Below, piece by piece: positions 12,208-22,564 of a DNA stretch of 64,000 nt. The number at the start of each line of letters is the position of its first letter. Position 1 is the first letter of the stretch. The DNA is from Podocnemis expansa (taxonomy: Eukaryota; Chordata; Testudines; Podocnemididae), in the NCBI GenBank assembly GCA_007922195.1, contig ML682091.1, positions 1,050,718-1,114,717 on the forward strand, written 5' to 3'. The notes below the pieces were generated by a model, which saw only the letters and a program-made list of their open reading frames with translations, was not told the origin of the DNA and did no database searches. The position numbers and the translations under genes are program-made.

Positions 12208-12355
12208 GTTTCAGATACAAGGAGAAGGTGACTGTGCATATCTGAATCAGGGTGAGATCAGCAGCTCACAGTGCACTGGTGTGAGATACTGGATCTGCAC
12301 CAAACCTGATACGTTCACCAAGGCAAAGGAGACAGCTGTGACAGAGGGCTCATAA
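12208..12355 (+). CDS. C-type lectin-like receptor, last coding exon
   Basis: This is the C-terminal exon of a C-type lectin-like domain of the NK-receptor/CLEC2 type, normally a type II membrane protein whose domain binds a cell-surface ligand. A good acceptor (TTGCTTTTGTCTTGCAG) precedes a 49-codon frame ending in TAA at 12353-12355. The conceptual protein contains GEGDCAYLN, then SSSQC, then RYWICTKP. These three cysteines and the Trp-Ile-Cys end are the last disulphide framework of the fold. The intron interrupts a codon after its second base. The carboxy tail is short and polar. I did not find the two earlier domain exons or the transmembrane exon upstream; they may lie before base 1 or be lost. 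Intact frame and splice site favour a real exon, but a relic cannot be excluded. The exact paralogue is not assignable. Confidence 0.78.
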
Positions 12356-12862
12356 CAGGAGTGTTGTAGAATTTGTCCTGGAAAAATCTCTTCTTAGCAC
12401 TACATTTGAGCAATTCCAGAATAGCGGAGAACGGTCTCAGCACCACTAGAAAGAGTGCTGTCTGTTTTGGTGAACACTAGAGAAGCCATTTGTACATTTT
12501 GTGCACCCATATCTTGCTACCTCTTTTGTCTCCCATAAAACTGCTCGAATCAGCCCTGCCAGAGCAGCTTCAGCTGAACCTGGATTCTGCCTGAGGAAAG
12601 AGGCATGTCAGCCTCACTTTTCACTGCACTAACCACTCCAGAAAAGCTTTTTACTTTAGAAAACGGTGTGGAGCTTTTCAAAATGTTCATTATTTAGATC
12701 CTGTGACTAGAACAGTGGCTCTCAGCCAGAGGCAGGTGTACTTCTAGATGTATACCCAGTTTTACAACAGGCTACATAAAAGTACATTATTTATATTCCA
12801 ATTCATTTACTTTATAAGAATAAGGTAAAAAGAGGAAAAAGCAATTTTCCACTGAGCATGTG

Positions 12863-14237
12863 TAGAGCCCTCTGCAGATACAAAAACGTGGATCCACCAC
12901 ATCCAAGCTGCATTTGCTCAGTTTCAGGCTGTATTTGATCTGGGACCAGGATCTGCATGCCAGGTGTTATGTCCATCAGCATCCACACTGCCCAGCAGCC
13001 TCTCCTACTCTGACTATAGGAGCAGAGCCTCTGTCTGGCTGCCATAGATTTGCTGAGCTGAGGCTGGGGGGAAGAGCAGGGGACTTGCCAGCAGCTCCAG
13101 ATTAGTTCAGAGCCTCCCCTGGCCCAGATTTCAGCACCTTTTATTCCACCTGAGCAAGATCACTCTGCTGTTCAGTAGCAGTTGCTGGTCATCTGATCGG
13201 ATGGCCGGCAGTAGGCTATGTCTACACAGTGGGGCTCTTTTAAGTCTCCTTAACAAAGTTGACTTTAAATTGACTTAAAGTTGACCTTGTTAAGTCGACT
13301 TAAGAGTATGTCTACATTGTCTCCAGTGTAGATACAACCCACCCCCTGACTGCTCCAGGTCATGATCCAGCTCCTAGGGGCCCGATCTGGCCCCAGCTAT
13401 TGCCAGCATGTGGCTGGGAGCCAGATCTGATCTCAAGCCACATGCTGCAAATGGTGAGGGGCTCAGAGCCGGTCCCTGCTGCCAGCAGCAGGCAGCTAGG
13501 AGCCTGATCTGGCACCAAGCCTGATCTGGCCCTGAGTGGGAAGGGTCTCCAAACTGGCCCCAGCTGCCACTGGCAGGTGGCTTGGGGCTGGATTGGGCTC
13601 TGAGTCATCTGCTGGCATCAGTAGGGGCTGACTCCAAGCCTCTTGCCACTTGCAGCAAGCAACTCAGGGCTGGATCAGACTCCGAGACACTTTCTGCCAG
13701 CAGCTGGGACCAGATCAGGCCCCCCCCCAGCCAGATTAGGACCTGAGGTGGGGCAGGGAACGGGGCCTAGGCTGTCTAAAGTCAATTTAACACTTAAATC
13801 AATTTTCAGGATGTATGTTATTAAGTTGACTGAAGCAAGTGCTTAATTCAAGTTAATAAATTCTAAATGTGGCTGGAGAGTTCCTTAGATCAGTTTAAGG
13901 CAGGTTAAGTCAATCTAAGACTCCAGTGTAGACATTCCCATAGAGTCAGAGGTGAACCTAGCCAGTAAGCTGAGCTCCCGCAAGTGACTGTCTCTGATAG
14001 GCTGGCAGCCCACAAGCAGAGCTGAGCTGGGATTGGCTGGAGTGCTTCCTTTGTTCCTTGCTGTGCTAGTTAACATTATTCACTGCTACTCTCTGCAACT
14101 GTGGCAGAGGCAATAGCATCAGTTAATGCATCTTGGGCAAATAAAAATAGAATCTGCATCCAAGCTTCTATCTGCAAAAATGGATCTGTGGATGTGGATC
14201 CCCATGGATCTGATACTCATGAATCTGCAGGGCTCTA
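12863..14237. mobile_element. Second hAT-like element nested in 12713-14381
   Basis: Inverted ends TAGAGCCCTCTGCAGATAC and ATCTGCAGGGCTCTA. It is flanked by AGCATGTG (12855-12862) and ACCATGTG (14238-14245), 7 of 8 identical. It carries its own insertion at 13214-13940. A fragment of the same family appears at about 57808-58250. Confidence 0.82.
13214..13940. mobile_element. MITE with GGCTATGTCTACAC termini (innermost layer)
   Basis: The left end GGCTATGTCTACAC is mirrored by GTGTAGACATTCCCA at the right, flanked by TA on both sides. Subterminal regions carry repeated AAGTTGAC / GTCGACTTAA and TTAAGTCAAT blocks. The core is GC-rich with repeats of 'GATCTGG..CC'. No transposase frame. Confidence 0.75.
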
Positions 14238-14389
14238 ACCATGTGCCATGACACTTTTTTTTGTGCTTTTATATATGATTTTGAAAGTAAGTAATTTTGA
14301 AGTTAAGTGAAACTTGAAGTACACAAGACAAACCAGACTCCTGAAAGGGGAACAGTCATATAGAAAGCTTCAGAGCCACTGGACTAGAA

Positions 14390-15700
14390 CAGAGCTGATT
14401 GAGAAATGGTGATTTCCCTCCTCCACCCCCCCAGAAATTTTTCTATGAGAATTTTTCTGGTTCATTTTGTATTGTGTTGAAAGCCCAATTGATTTTAACG
14501 TTTGCAGCCTCAAACGATCAATTTCTAACCTTTTTTAAAATAAAAGTCTGAAAAATTTATATTGGTTTTAATTATTTTCCATGGAGTTTTAAGAGAGTGA
14601 GGGGGGACCCCTATTGGCCTCACATCGTAATCATCTTTGTACTAAATATGCCTTGTGTGGTATCATTTGAAAACATAACTTGCTGTTCCACACTATCAGG
14701 GTGAAATGTATGTAACAAGATTATGGTTAAGGTTATGAACACAAGCGGAACTCAAGAGTGAAGTGTCTGGGAAGCAGGTAGATCTGTTTCTCTAAGACAA
14801 AGAACAAGTTGACACCTCTGACTGGGTGTCAACAAAATTGTAGCTTGTTAATCTCTGCTTGGCTTGTATACCTATATTCAACTACAACTATCTTTACAGG
14901 TTTAGGGGATCATGTTAGTATAGATTACAGACTTATCATAGGTTCATAAGATAGTGTTCACATTTTATATTAAAAGCTGTAATGCAAAGCACCTTGTAGG
15001 CCATATTGGGCCTGTACAAGACAGCTAAAGGTTTTGGAGTTTAAAAGTTAGGTAGGATAAGTAGATACAAGAAAGACTTGTTTGTGCATTGGGCAGTGAT
15101 GTGGAAATCCAGGGGCTATATTTTAATTGTAAACTCACTCTGTGGTAGGTCAGCAGACATCAAAATTCTGCACAGGATATAAAGGGACTGACCCTATTGC
15201 TGAGTGTAGCTTCCTAGATTTTAGGAACTTTAGCTTTTAGTTCCAGCTCAAGCTTTAACTTAGCTCAGCAGCAGAGCCAGCCTGAGCTCTTCCTACTAGC
15301 TATTGAAGTACCCTACTATGGCTTTTTAACATTGTCAAGCTCTCCACTCCTTCAAGTCAAGGAATTAGACACCTCTCTCAACCAAGCCATTGGAAATAGG
15401 TGTGGGTATATTAACCCAAGGAATATAACATATGTCTTAGTATAGTTTAAATCATATTGCACAATATTTGCTGTGTGTATCACAGCAGAATTTGACAGTC
15501 ATCCAGTTATGTGTTCATTTGATTTTCTTTCAGTTTTCATTTTGTGTATCACTTGTGTTTACAGCATAAAAGGTTTCTATAAATAAATATTTTTGAGTGT
15601 AAGGCAGGTATAGAAGCTGTGACTAACAGCTTCTAAAGGGGAGCAACTAATCTGCATGGGTTTTGTATTTGCATGAGCACAAAGAGCACCATTAGGTATT
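14390..15700. other. Unclassified AT-rich stretch, possible old repeat
   Basis: From about 14597 to 15600 the text (for example GGTATCATTTGAAAACATAA) has the flavour of a dispersed reptilian repeat, but I could not find its ends or a TSD. No coding frame. Confidence 0.3.
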
Positions 15701-15706
15701 AACATA

Positions 15707-16295
15707 GGCTGTGTTCACACAGCACTTTTATTTCGAAACAACCTCGTTGTTTCGAAACAAAAAAAAAACGTTCACACGACGCACAGTTGTTTCGAAACAA
15801 GGGGAAGCCCTTGTTTTGAAACAACTGTGTTATTTCGAAACAACTTAAACCTGGTTTCTGGGTGAAACAACCTGGAGCAACCCGGGCTGCGGGCTCAGCC
15901 CCGCGTCCCTGACCCGCCGGCGGTGTCCAGGGAGCAGCCTGGGCTGCGGGCTCAGCCCCGTGCCCCCGACCCGCTGGCAGTGTCGGGGAGCAGCACTGGC
16001 AGGAGCTGAGCCACCCCACAGCGGCTCACCCCCCGCCGGTGCCTGCAGCCCCCTTTCTGGGGCTGCAGGGTGAGCCAGCAGCAGCTCACCCCCAGGGGGC
16101 TGCAGCCCCCTGCAGCACGTAACGAAATAGCACGTTCACACTGTGAACCTGCTATTTCGTTTCCCGCTTTTTTCCCTATTTCGAAATGACTTTTTGCTAA
16201 TTCAAATTAAGTCATTTTGAAATAAGGCGTTATTTCGACACAAGTTGTTTCGATACAACTTGTTTCGAAATAACCATCTGTGTGTGAATACAGCC
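15707..16295. mobile_element. MITE rich in TTTCGAAAYAA palindromes, copy 1
   Basis: The termini GGCTGTGTTCACAC and GTGTGAATACAGCC are inverted repeats, flanked by ATA on both sides. Subterminal 100-150 bp on each side contain many TATTTCGAAA/TTTCGAAACAA units. The core (about 15890-16120) is GC-rich with CTGCAGCCCC blocks. The frame at 15699-16019 (-) is a by-product of these repeats. Confidence 0.82.
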
Positions 16296-16349
16296 ATAGT
16301 CTCACTGATGGGTGCAGGGCATGATGGCTAATGGTATTTGGGTCTATTT

Positions 16350-16553
16350 CAGGGGTCTCAAACACATGGCCTGCAGGACACATGTAGCCCCTAAAGCTAT
16401 TTCCTGTGGCCCACAATGACACTATAGTTACTGATATTTGCAATATTGCTGTATGAAAAGATTTCATTGGTGCGACCCTTGGGCTAATGTGTTAGTCCTC
16501 ATGAGGCCCTGTGCTAGTTCTCATGCTGCCTTAATGGTGATTTGAGACCCCTG
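16350..16553. mobile_element. Short hAT MITE with perfect TSD
   Basis: Starts CAGGGGTCTCAAAC and ends GATTTGAGACCCCTG. It is flanked by identical GTCTATTT at 16342-16349 and 16554-16561. Length is 204 bp and non-coding. Internal GGCCTGCAGG..CACATGTAGCCC matches a common reptile hAT group. Confidence 0.92.
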
Positions 16554-17528
16554 GTCTATTTGATCACAAATCTGTCTGTCACTCTAGGCCTGAGAAGGTC
16601 AAGCCATCTTGTAAAATACATGCTCCAAATCTAACCTTTAAAGACATATTATAGGAAACTACAATGGTAGTGTTACAATTAGGGTAAGGCTCTGATATGC
16701 ATGCATATCAGAAGTGGTTTCTTAAGGAAATTAGCTATATCCTGTTAGAATATATCAAGGTAAATGAACTGCTTCCGTCTGTCACTATTATTCTATTGAG
16801 AGGGGTTGAAAGGGAGCTTTAACATCTTGATGGACCTTTGATAAACAAGTTAATGGTCCTAGTGCAGCTAAGTACGTGTGGTGCCCAGGAGGTGCAGGTT
16901 TTACTTCAAAAGACAATATGCATCACTGCTCTCCACTTAACTACCTGGGAACTGTCGTCAAAGCCCACAGGAAGAAATGACAGGGGCGTTGTTGGCGGCT
17001 GGCACATGGGGCCTGTGCCCCGAATGCTTGCGCCAGTGCCCCAGGTCCTGGTGGGGCTTCTAACTTCTGCAGTGCTTTCATCTACCACTGCCAGCCTGAC
17101 ATTTTAGGGATTCGGGTTGCTACACCATGGGAGCCTCACCAGCACATGCCGTTTTGGGAACTTAGAATCCTATGACCTTCACACAACAGCTGTATCTACC
17201 CTTCAAGGGAAGTGGTTAGTGATGTAAACCTTGACCATAAGCACCGCGTGTTGCTACCTCTTTCTGTAAAGTGACCCAAGGTCATTGCGCCCACGTACAT
17301 CATTTGGTACTAGCGCAATCTGAGCCAAATCCCTCACTGGGTTACGTCCTACATCCTGAGGGTTCTTTACTGGGATGAAGGTCTGAGGGTCAATTCTTAG
17401 ACTTTTGGGGGCCTGCTCGTTGGACAATTACCAGTGTGGAATTTATGCTGTGCTGAAGGTGGAAGAGCAAACTCGACCCGCCGTCCATCAGCATGTCTAG
17501 CAGTCACTTCTTTCTGAATGTATCCAAG

Positions 17529-17803
17529 CAGTAACCGTAACCATCCTTCTTCGAGATGGGCTGCTTGGATTCATTCAGAGCCCTCCCCCCCCATTCCTGC
17601 ATTCAGAATTGGTAACTCTTAGGAACTGGGGAAGGGCAGGACGGTGGCCACATATATAGCCACAGGGTGGTGTGGGGGGCAGTGGCTGCCTGCCCTCTTC
17701 TGACAGTTTGGGGCCAAAAGTTCTGACTAATCTGGCACTCCAGCACGGAGACACCTATTTCTGAATGAATCCGAGCAGCCCATCTCGAAGGACGATTACT
17801 TGG
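17529..17803. mobile_element. DIRS-like terminal unit, copy 1
   Basis: A left arm (17529-17578, CTTCTTCGAGATGGGCTGCT) and right arm (17761-17800, GAGCAGCCCATCTCGAAGGA) form an imperfect inverted repeat around a core of about 180 bp. The same arrangement recurs at 20957-21243 directly downstream of a DIRS-type tyrosine recombinase end, which is the basis for the family call. The sequence upstream (about 16830-17500) may belong to the same element, but I recognise no domain there. Confidence 0.65.
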
Positions 17804-17839
17804 GCATTAGATGGAGTGGGTTCTGAGTTATTACAGAGG

Positions 17840-18138
17840 TCTTCTTGACTGGCTGTTGTGGACTTGCCCTCATGCTCAGGGTATAACTGATCACCATATT
17901 TGGGGTTGGGAAGGAATTTTCCCCCAGGGCAGATTGGCTTGGGCATGATGGGGTTTTTTTACCTGCCTCTGTAGCATTGGGCATGGCTCACTTGCTGGTT
18001 GATTCTCTGTGTTAAAGTCTTTAAATCATGATCTGAGGACTTTAATAGCTCAGTTATGGGTTTGAGGTTCATTCTAGGAGTGGGTTGGTGAGGTTTTATG
18101 GCCTGCAGTGTGCAGGAGGTTAGACTAGATGATCATAT
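17840..18138 (+). mobile_element. CR1-like LINE 3' region
   Basis: Contains GGGAAGGAATTTTCCCCCAG, a pyrimidine-rich stretch, AATCATGATCTGAGGACTT and GGAGGTTAGACTAGATGATC, all in the order of a turtle CR1 3' UTR. It is cut at its 3' end by the MITE that begins at 18139. Confidence 0.7.
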
Positions 18139-18478
18139 TGGTGTTCACACACAGATGGTTGTTTTAAGACAAGTTGTATCGAAACAACTTCTTTCGAAAC
18201 AATGCCTTATTTCAAAATGACATTTCAAATTAGCAAAAAGTCATTTCAAAATAGGGAAAAAAGCAAAAAACGAAATAGCACGTTCACAGTGTGAACGTGC
18301 TATTTCGTTACCTGCTGCAGGGGGCTGCAGCCCCCTGGGGGTAAGCTGCTGTTGCGGCTCACCCTGCAGCCCCCGAAAGGGGGCTTCAGCTACCGGCGGG
18401 GGGGGGTGAGCCGCTGCAGGGCAGCTCAGCTCCCCGCCAGAGCTGCCCCCCGACTCTGCCAGTGGGTTCACACTGCGA
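18139..18478. mobile_element. TTTCGAAAYAA MITE, copy 2 (right end damaged)
   Basis: Left terminus TGTTCACACACAG, palindromic subterminal units (TATCGAAACAA, TTTCGAAACAA), then a core that matches copy 1 in inverted order (GTGAACGTGCTATTTCGTTA, CTGCAGCCCCC). The right side fades near TTCACACTGC at about 18475. It appears inserted into the CR1 3' end at 18138. Confidence 0.65.
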
Positions 18479-19038
18479 TCACCCCAGCCCCTCCACAGCC
18501 ATTCTGTTCTCTGCTTCCTTCCCCCTGCCTTTGGTGCAGAGCTGAAGGCAGCGAGGAAGGGGGGGACAGGAGCGCAGAGCTGGCCTCTGCAGTTGACTGG
18601 CTCTTCCCTGCCCCCAGGGCTAGGCCCAGGGGTGGGATTGACTGGTCCAGAGGCAGGGTGGGGGAGGAGAGTCTAGACCCCAGAATGGCTGGTTCCAGCC
18701 CCCCAGCTCAGGGAAAAAGTGGGAGTGTAGGGTGAGACCATGGACCCCTCCCCCAGCACTAGGGGTCCACACCAGCCCATTGCCCCAGGCCCTCCCCCCA
18801 TGGGGAGGGGTGCCAAATTTTTTGCCACCCAATCCTGGGACCACCCTTGTTTCTCTGTCTTTCTTTATGACGTCCTTTTCAAGTATCTTGGGACCATTAT
18901 TTTGTCCCTACTTGATCTCTTTTCCAAACTAAACATGCCAAGCTCCTTCAGCCTTTGCTTTTGTGGTTCCATGCTATCCCAGTGATCATCTTTTTCACTT
19001 ACCTCTTGATTGTCCAGATTCTCTTTGTCCTTTCTATG

Positions 19039-19197
19039 CTATGTGCACACTACAGGGCTTTTTTAAATTGACTTTATTAAGTCGATTTAGTGAGGCCCCA
19101 TTTCTTTAAGTTGAATTTATAAAGTCAGCTTAAGCCAATGGGATACATTTAAAGTCTACTTTAAATGGGTCCCCTGACTTAAATCAACTTAATAAAT
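19039..19197. mobile_element. MITE fragment, GCTATGTGCACAC terminus
   Basis: The left end GCTATGTGCACACTACAGGG and internal TTAAGTCGATTTAG / AATCAACTTAATAAA blocks match the 13214-13940 family. The right terminus is missing where CR1 sequence begins near 19200. Confidence 0.6.
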
Positions 19198-19200
19198 GGG

Positions 19201-20588
19201 TATGGCAGGCTGGAGAGAAGAAAAGAGGCCCTTGGTGACGGAAGGTCAGATTAGGGACTGATTAAGGAAGCTGGATGCGCACAAGTCCATGGGGCTGGAC
19301 AAACTGCATCCAAGGGTGCTAAGCGAATTGGCTGATGAGATAGCAGCACCGCTAGCCGTTATCTTTCAAAACTCATGGGGAATGGGGGAGGTGCCAGAGG
19401 ATTGGAAAAAAGCAAATATAGTACCTATTTTCAAGAAAGGGAAAAAGGAGGATCTGGGGAATTACAGACCTGTCAGCCTCACCTCAATCCCTGGAAAAAT
19501 TATAGAGCAGTTTCTCAAAGAATCCATCCTAAAACACTTAGAGGAAAATAAAGTGATCAAGAACAGTCAGCATGGATTTATCAAGGGTAAATCATGCCTG
19601 ACCAATCTCATTTCCTTCTATGATCAGATGACTGGTTTTCTGGATGCAGGAAGAACTGTTGATGTGATATACCTTGATTTTAGCAAGGCTTTTGATACAG
19701 TTTCCCACAGCATTCTCATTGACAAATTAAGGAAGTGTGGGTTGGATAGGTGGACTATAGTGTGGATAGAAAACTGGCTAGATCAACGGTTCAGCATGTA
19801 GGAATCAATGGTTCCATGTCTAGCTGGCAACCAGTAATGAGTGGTGTGCTCCAAGGGTCGGTCCTGGGGCCGGTTCTGTTCAATATTTTCATCAATGATC
19901 TGGATGATGGAATGACTGCACGCTCAGTAAGTTCACAGATGACACCAAGCTGGGGGGAACAGTAGACATGTTGGAAGGCAAGGACAGGATTCAGGGAGAC
20001 CTAGATAAATTGGAACAGTGGGCCAATAGAAATCTTATGAGGTTCAATAAGGACAAGTGTAAAATCCTGCACTTGGGACGGAAAAATCCCATGCACTGCT
20101 ACAGGCTGGGGCACATTCAGCTAAGTAGCAGCAGTGTAGAAAAGGTCCTGGGGGTCATGGTAGATGGGAAGCTGGATATGAGTCAGCAGTGTGCTCTTGC
20201 TGCCAAAAAGGCCAATAGCATACTGGGCTGCATCAAAAGAAGTGTTACCAGCAGATCAAGGGATGTGACCATTCCCCTCTATTCTGCACTGGTGAGGCCA
20301 CATCTAGAATACTGCGTTCAGTTTTGGGCTCCCCACTATAAAAAGGACAGTGACATGCTAGAGAGAGTCCAGCAGAGGGCAACCAAAATGATTAAAGGGC
20401 TGGAGTACAAGCCCTATGAGGAAAGACTGAAAGCATTAGGCTTATTTAGTCTACAGAAGAGATGATTGAGGGGGATTTGATAGCAATCTTCAACTACTTG
20501 AAGGGATGCTCCAAGGAGGATGGAGCTCGACTATTCTTGGTAGTAAAGGAGGACAGAACGAGGAGCAATGGTCTCAAGTTACAGTTAG
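19201..20588 (+). pseudogene. CR1 LINE reverse transcriptase, broken copy
   Basis: Encodes the middle and C-terminal parts of the CR1 ORF2 reverse transcriptase, which primes on target DNA to copy LINE RNA. Visible motifs are [49 protein letters not shown] and, after damage, [17 protein letters not shown] stop falls at about 19799. The FADD catalytic box is lost to a frameshift near 19925, where the frame reads through to other residues. The frame resumes at 19968 with the thumb-like [14 protein letters not shown]. After about 20588 (RSNGLKLQLGRS) the CR1 text stops and DIRS recombinase sequence begins. The endonuclease domain and 5' end are absent. Clearly the same family as the copy at 23826-25260, but inactive. 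Confidence 0.9.
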
Positions 20589-20604
20589 GGAGGTCGTGGC
20601 CAGT

Positions 20605-20875
20605 ATCCTCTCAGTGTATCTGCAAATGCATAGTGAACTGCATCAAAGACTGCTATGGAAGGTCCAAGATGCCCCCTCCTGAGATGGTTAAAGCTTATTC
20701 TACTAGGGCTCAAGCATTGTCAGCGGCCTTCCTCACCAAGGTCCTGATCCAAGAGATCTGCAGGGCAGCTACGTGGTCATCAGTGCACACTTTCATGAAG
20801 CACTACGTTATCATCCAACAGGCTAGAGAGGATGCCGCATTGGGCAGAGCTGTACTCAGAGTGGGCAGACTGTAA
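20605..20875 (+). pseudogene. DIRS-like tyrosine recombinase, C-terminal remnant
   Basis: The last about 90 codons of a tyrosine recombinase as found in DIRS-type retrotransposons, which integrate through recombination of a circular DNA rather than with a DDE integrase. The reading frame shows KAYSTRAQALSAAFL, then EICRAATWSSVHTF, then KHYVI, ending at a stop at 20873-20875. The family has an H-x-x-R box and a tyrosine nucleophile. Here the box reads Y-S-T-R (His replaced) and the Tyr lies in KHY. It joins directly to broken CR1 sequence at about 20588, so the upstream reverse transcriptase and most of the recombinase are missing. A non-DIRS tyrosine-recombinase element (for example Crypton) is the main alternative, but the downstream inverted unit favours DIRS. 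Confidence 0.7.
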
Positions 20876-20956
20876 CTCCTCCCACCATCCTTGGGTATGC
20901 CTAGCAGTCCCCTCTAACTGAATGATGTGAGCAGCGCTCAAAGAGGAACAGTGGGT

Positions 20957-21243
20957 TACTTACCAGTAACAGTCCTTCTTCAAGATGAGATGCTCACATA
21001 CATTCAGGCCCTTCCCACCGTCCCCACTATTGGAGTTAGTGAAGGTGTAAGGGACTGGGAGGGTCAGGGTCACTGTCACCTACATAGCCGCGGTTGTGGC
21101 ACGGAGGGGGTGTTGGCCATGTGCCCTGACCTGACAGGCTAACGCTAAAGACTTTCTGAGCTACCATGCGCTGCGGCACATAGACACCTGTAACTGAATG
21201 TATGTGAGCAGCCCATCTTGAAAAAGGACAGTTACTGGTAAGG
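20957..21243. mobile_element. DIRS-like terminal unit, copy 2
   Basis: The left arm from about 20959 (CTTACCAGTAACAGTCCTTC) is the near-exact inverted complement of the right arm ending at 21243 (GGACAGTTACTGGTAAGG). Arms are about 48 bp, with a core of about 190 bp. It starts about 80 bp after the recombinase stop, where DIRS elements carry their terminal repeats. Confidence 0.7.
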
Positions 21244-22370
21244 AAGCCACCATTTTTGTATGAATTCTAGGTGGTTTTTTTTACAATTTTCCCCTGACAC
21301 TTTTCAAAGCTATGTTTCATTTACTGAATTCCCTCCATTTCCCTCACCAACGCAAAGCCTCAGTTTTGGTAGGTGAAAAACTTCAATTTAATTTTTTTTG
21401 CCAAAAAAATTGATACAAACTGAAACAACAGGTTAATTACAAATAACACCTAGTTTATATGTACTTGAAGATGTTGTATCCTGCTTTTGGGTGCTGCACA
21501 GTAATAGTTGGCTGCTTTAACACTGGGATCTTCAAAATAGCCTCCTGCCTCCACACTTACCCCAGTCTCTTCTTTGCAGAGCAGAGGGGTTGGGAATCAG
21601 TTTCCCAGTGCAGAAAGATCACAGCTCATCTCCTCTCTGGAGTACATAACTGCAGTATCTCTCCCATGTCAGGTTCCTGCTGTATTTCCCCCTCTCTGTG
21701 CTTTAGCTGAGCAATAAGCCAAAAATCTGCATTTCACACACTTCTCCTTCCATTGCTTGTGCAAGAAAAAACCCACAAAAAAGCCAGCCAGAACACAGGA
21801 GGAGTGCTGATACACCTTATTCACACGCTCTTCATTGATTGGGTAAGGAGCTAGGAGTCTTTCCTGCATTGCCTGTTAAATGAATGAAACGTTACTGGTG
21901 AGGCAGGGTGTTTGGGGTGACACTGATTAGATTAGCATAAAGTGCACCAAATATTTACAAGAGACAAAACCCTTAGCTTCCCCTTCCTAATCCCTTTGTG
22001 GTGTTATTGCAACCCCCTTTTGGCTGGCTTTTTCATATGTGTTGCCTTGCGCTCACAGTGGGGGAAGACGTGTTGTGAAGTGCCCCCTCAGTAACACACA
22101 GATGGGAAGATGGAGTAGGGACCTCCCCTGGAGGGGTTGCTGTAGCTAGGGAGCCCATTCTAGAGCAGAGGCAGCCATGCTACAGCTTGTGGGCTGGATG
22201 TGACCCCAGGTGCCTCATCTCCAGCTGACCAGCCGCAACTGCTCGGCAGCTCTGGGCTGTTCCTGCTGCAGCCAGAACGCTGCCATCACCACCCTCCTTC
22301 CCCAAACTCTTCTGAGTCTGTTGGCATTTGTGCTGCACTCCACCTCAGGAGCTGCAGCAGTGCTCTAGCC

Positions 22371-22556
22371 CAGTATTTTTCAAACTTCTTTTCTCTGGAC
22401 CCAGATGAAAAAATATCATCTATGCTATGACCCAACAATTACATCTTTGAGCAAACCATTCCTTCTTTTGGCAGTTGCAGCAGGGGTGCTGTGACCCAGT
22501 GCCTGAGGCTCTGCAAGCCAGTTCTCGGTCCCAGCTCTTAAGTTTGAAAATCACTG
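22371..22556. mobile_element. Short hAT MITE with perfect TSD
   Basis: Starts CAGTATTTTTCAAACTT and ends AAGTTTGAAAATCACTG. Identical 8-bp flanks CTCTAGCC lie at 22363-22370 and 22557-22564. Length is 186 bp. The short overlapping frames are not genes. Confidence 0.93.
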
Positions 22557-22564
22557 CTCTAGCC

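Larger units (their letters stand above)
12713..14381. mobile_element. hAT element (outer layer of nest)
   Basis: Starts CAGTGGCTCTCAGCC and ends TTCAGAGCCACTG. It is flanked by perfect 8-bp repeats GACTAGAA (12705-12712 and 14382-14389). Removing the inner insertion (12863-14237 plus one TSD) leaves about 290 bp with TTTTACAACAGGCTACATAA near the left and TGAAACTTG..GACTCCTGAAAGGGG near the right, a recognisable reptilian/avian hAT MITE. Non-coding. Confidence 0.9.
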
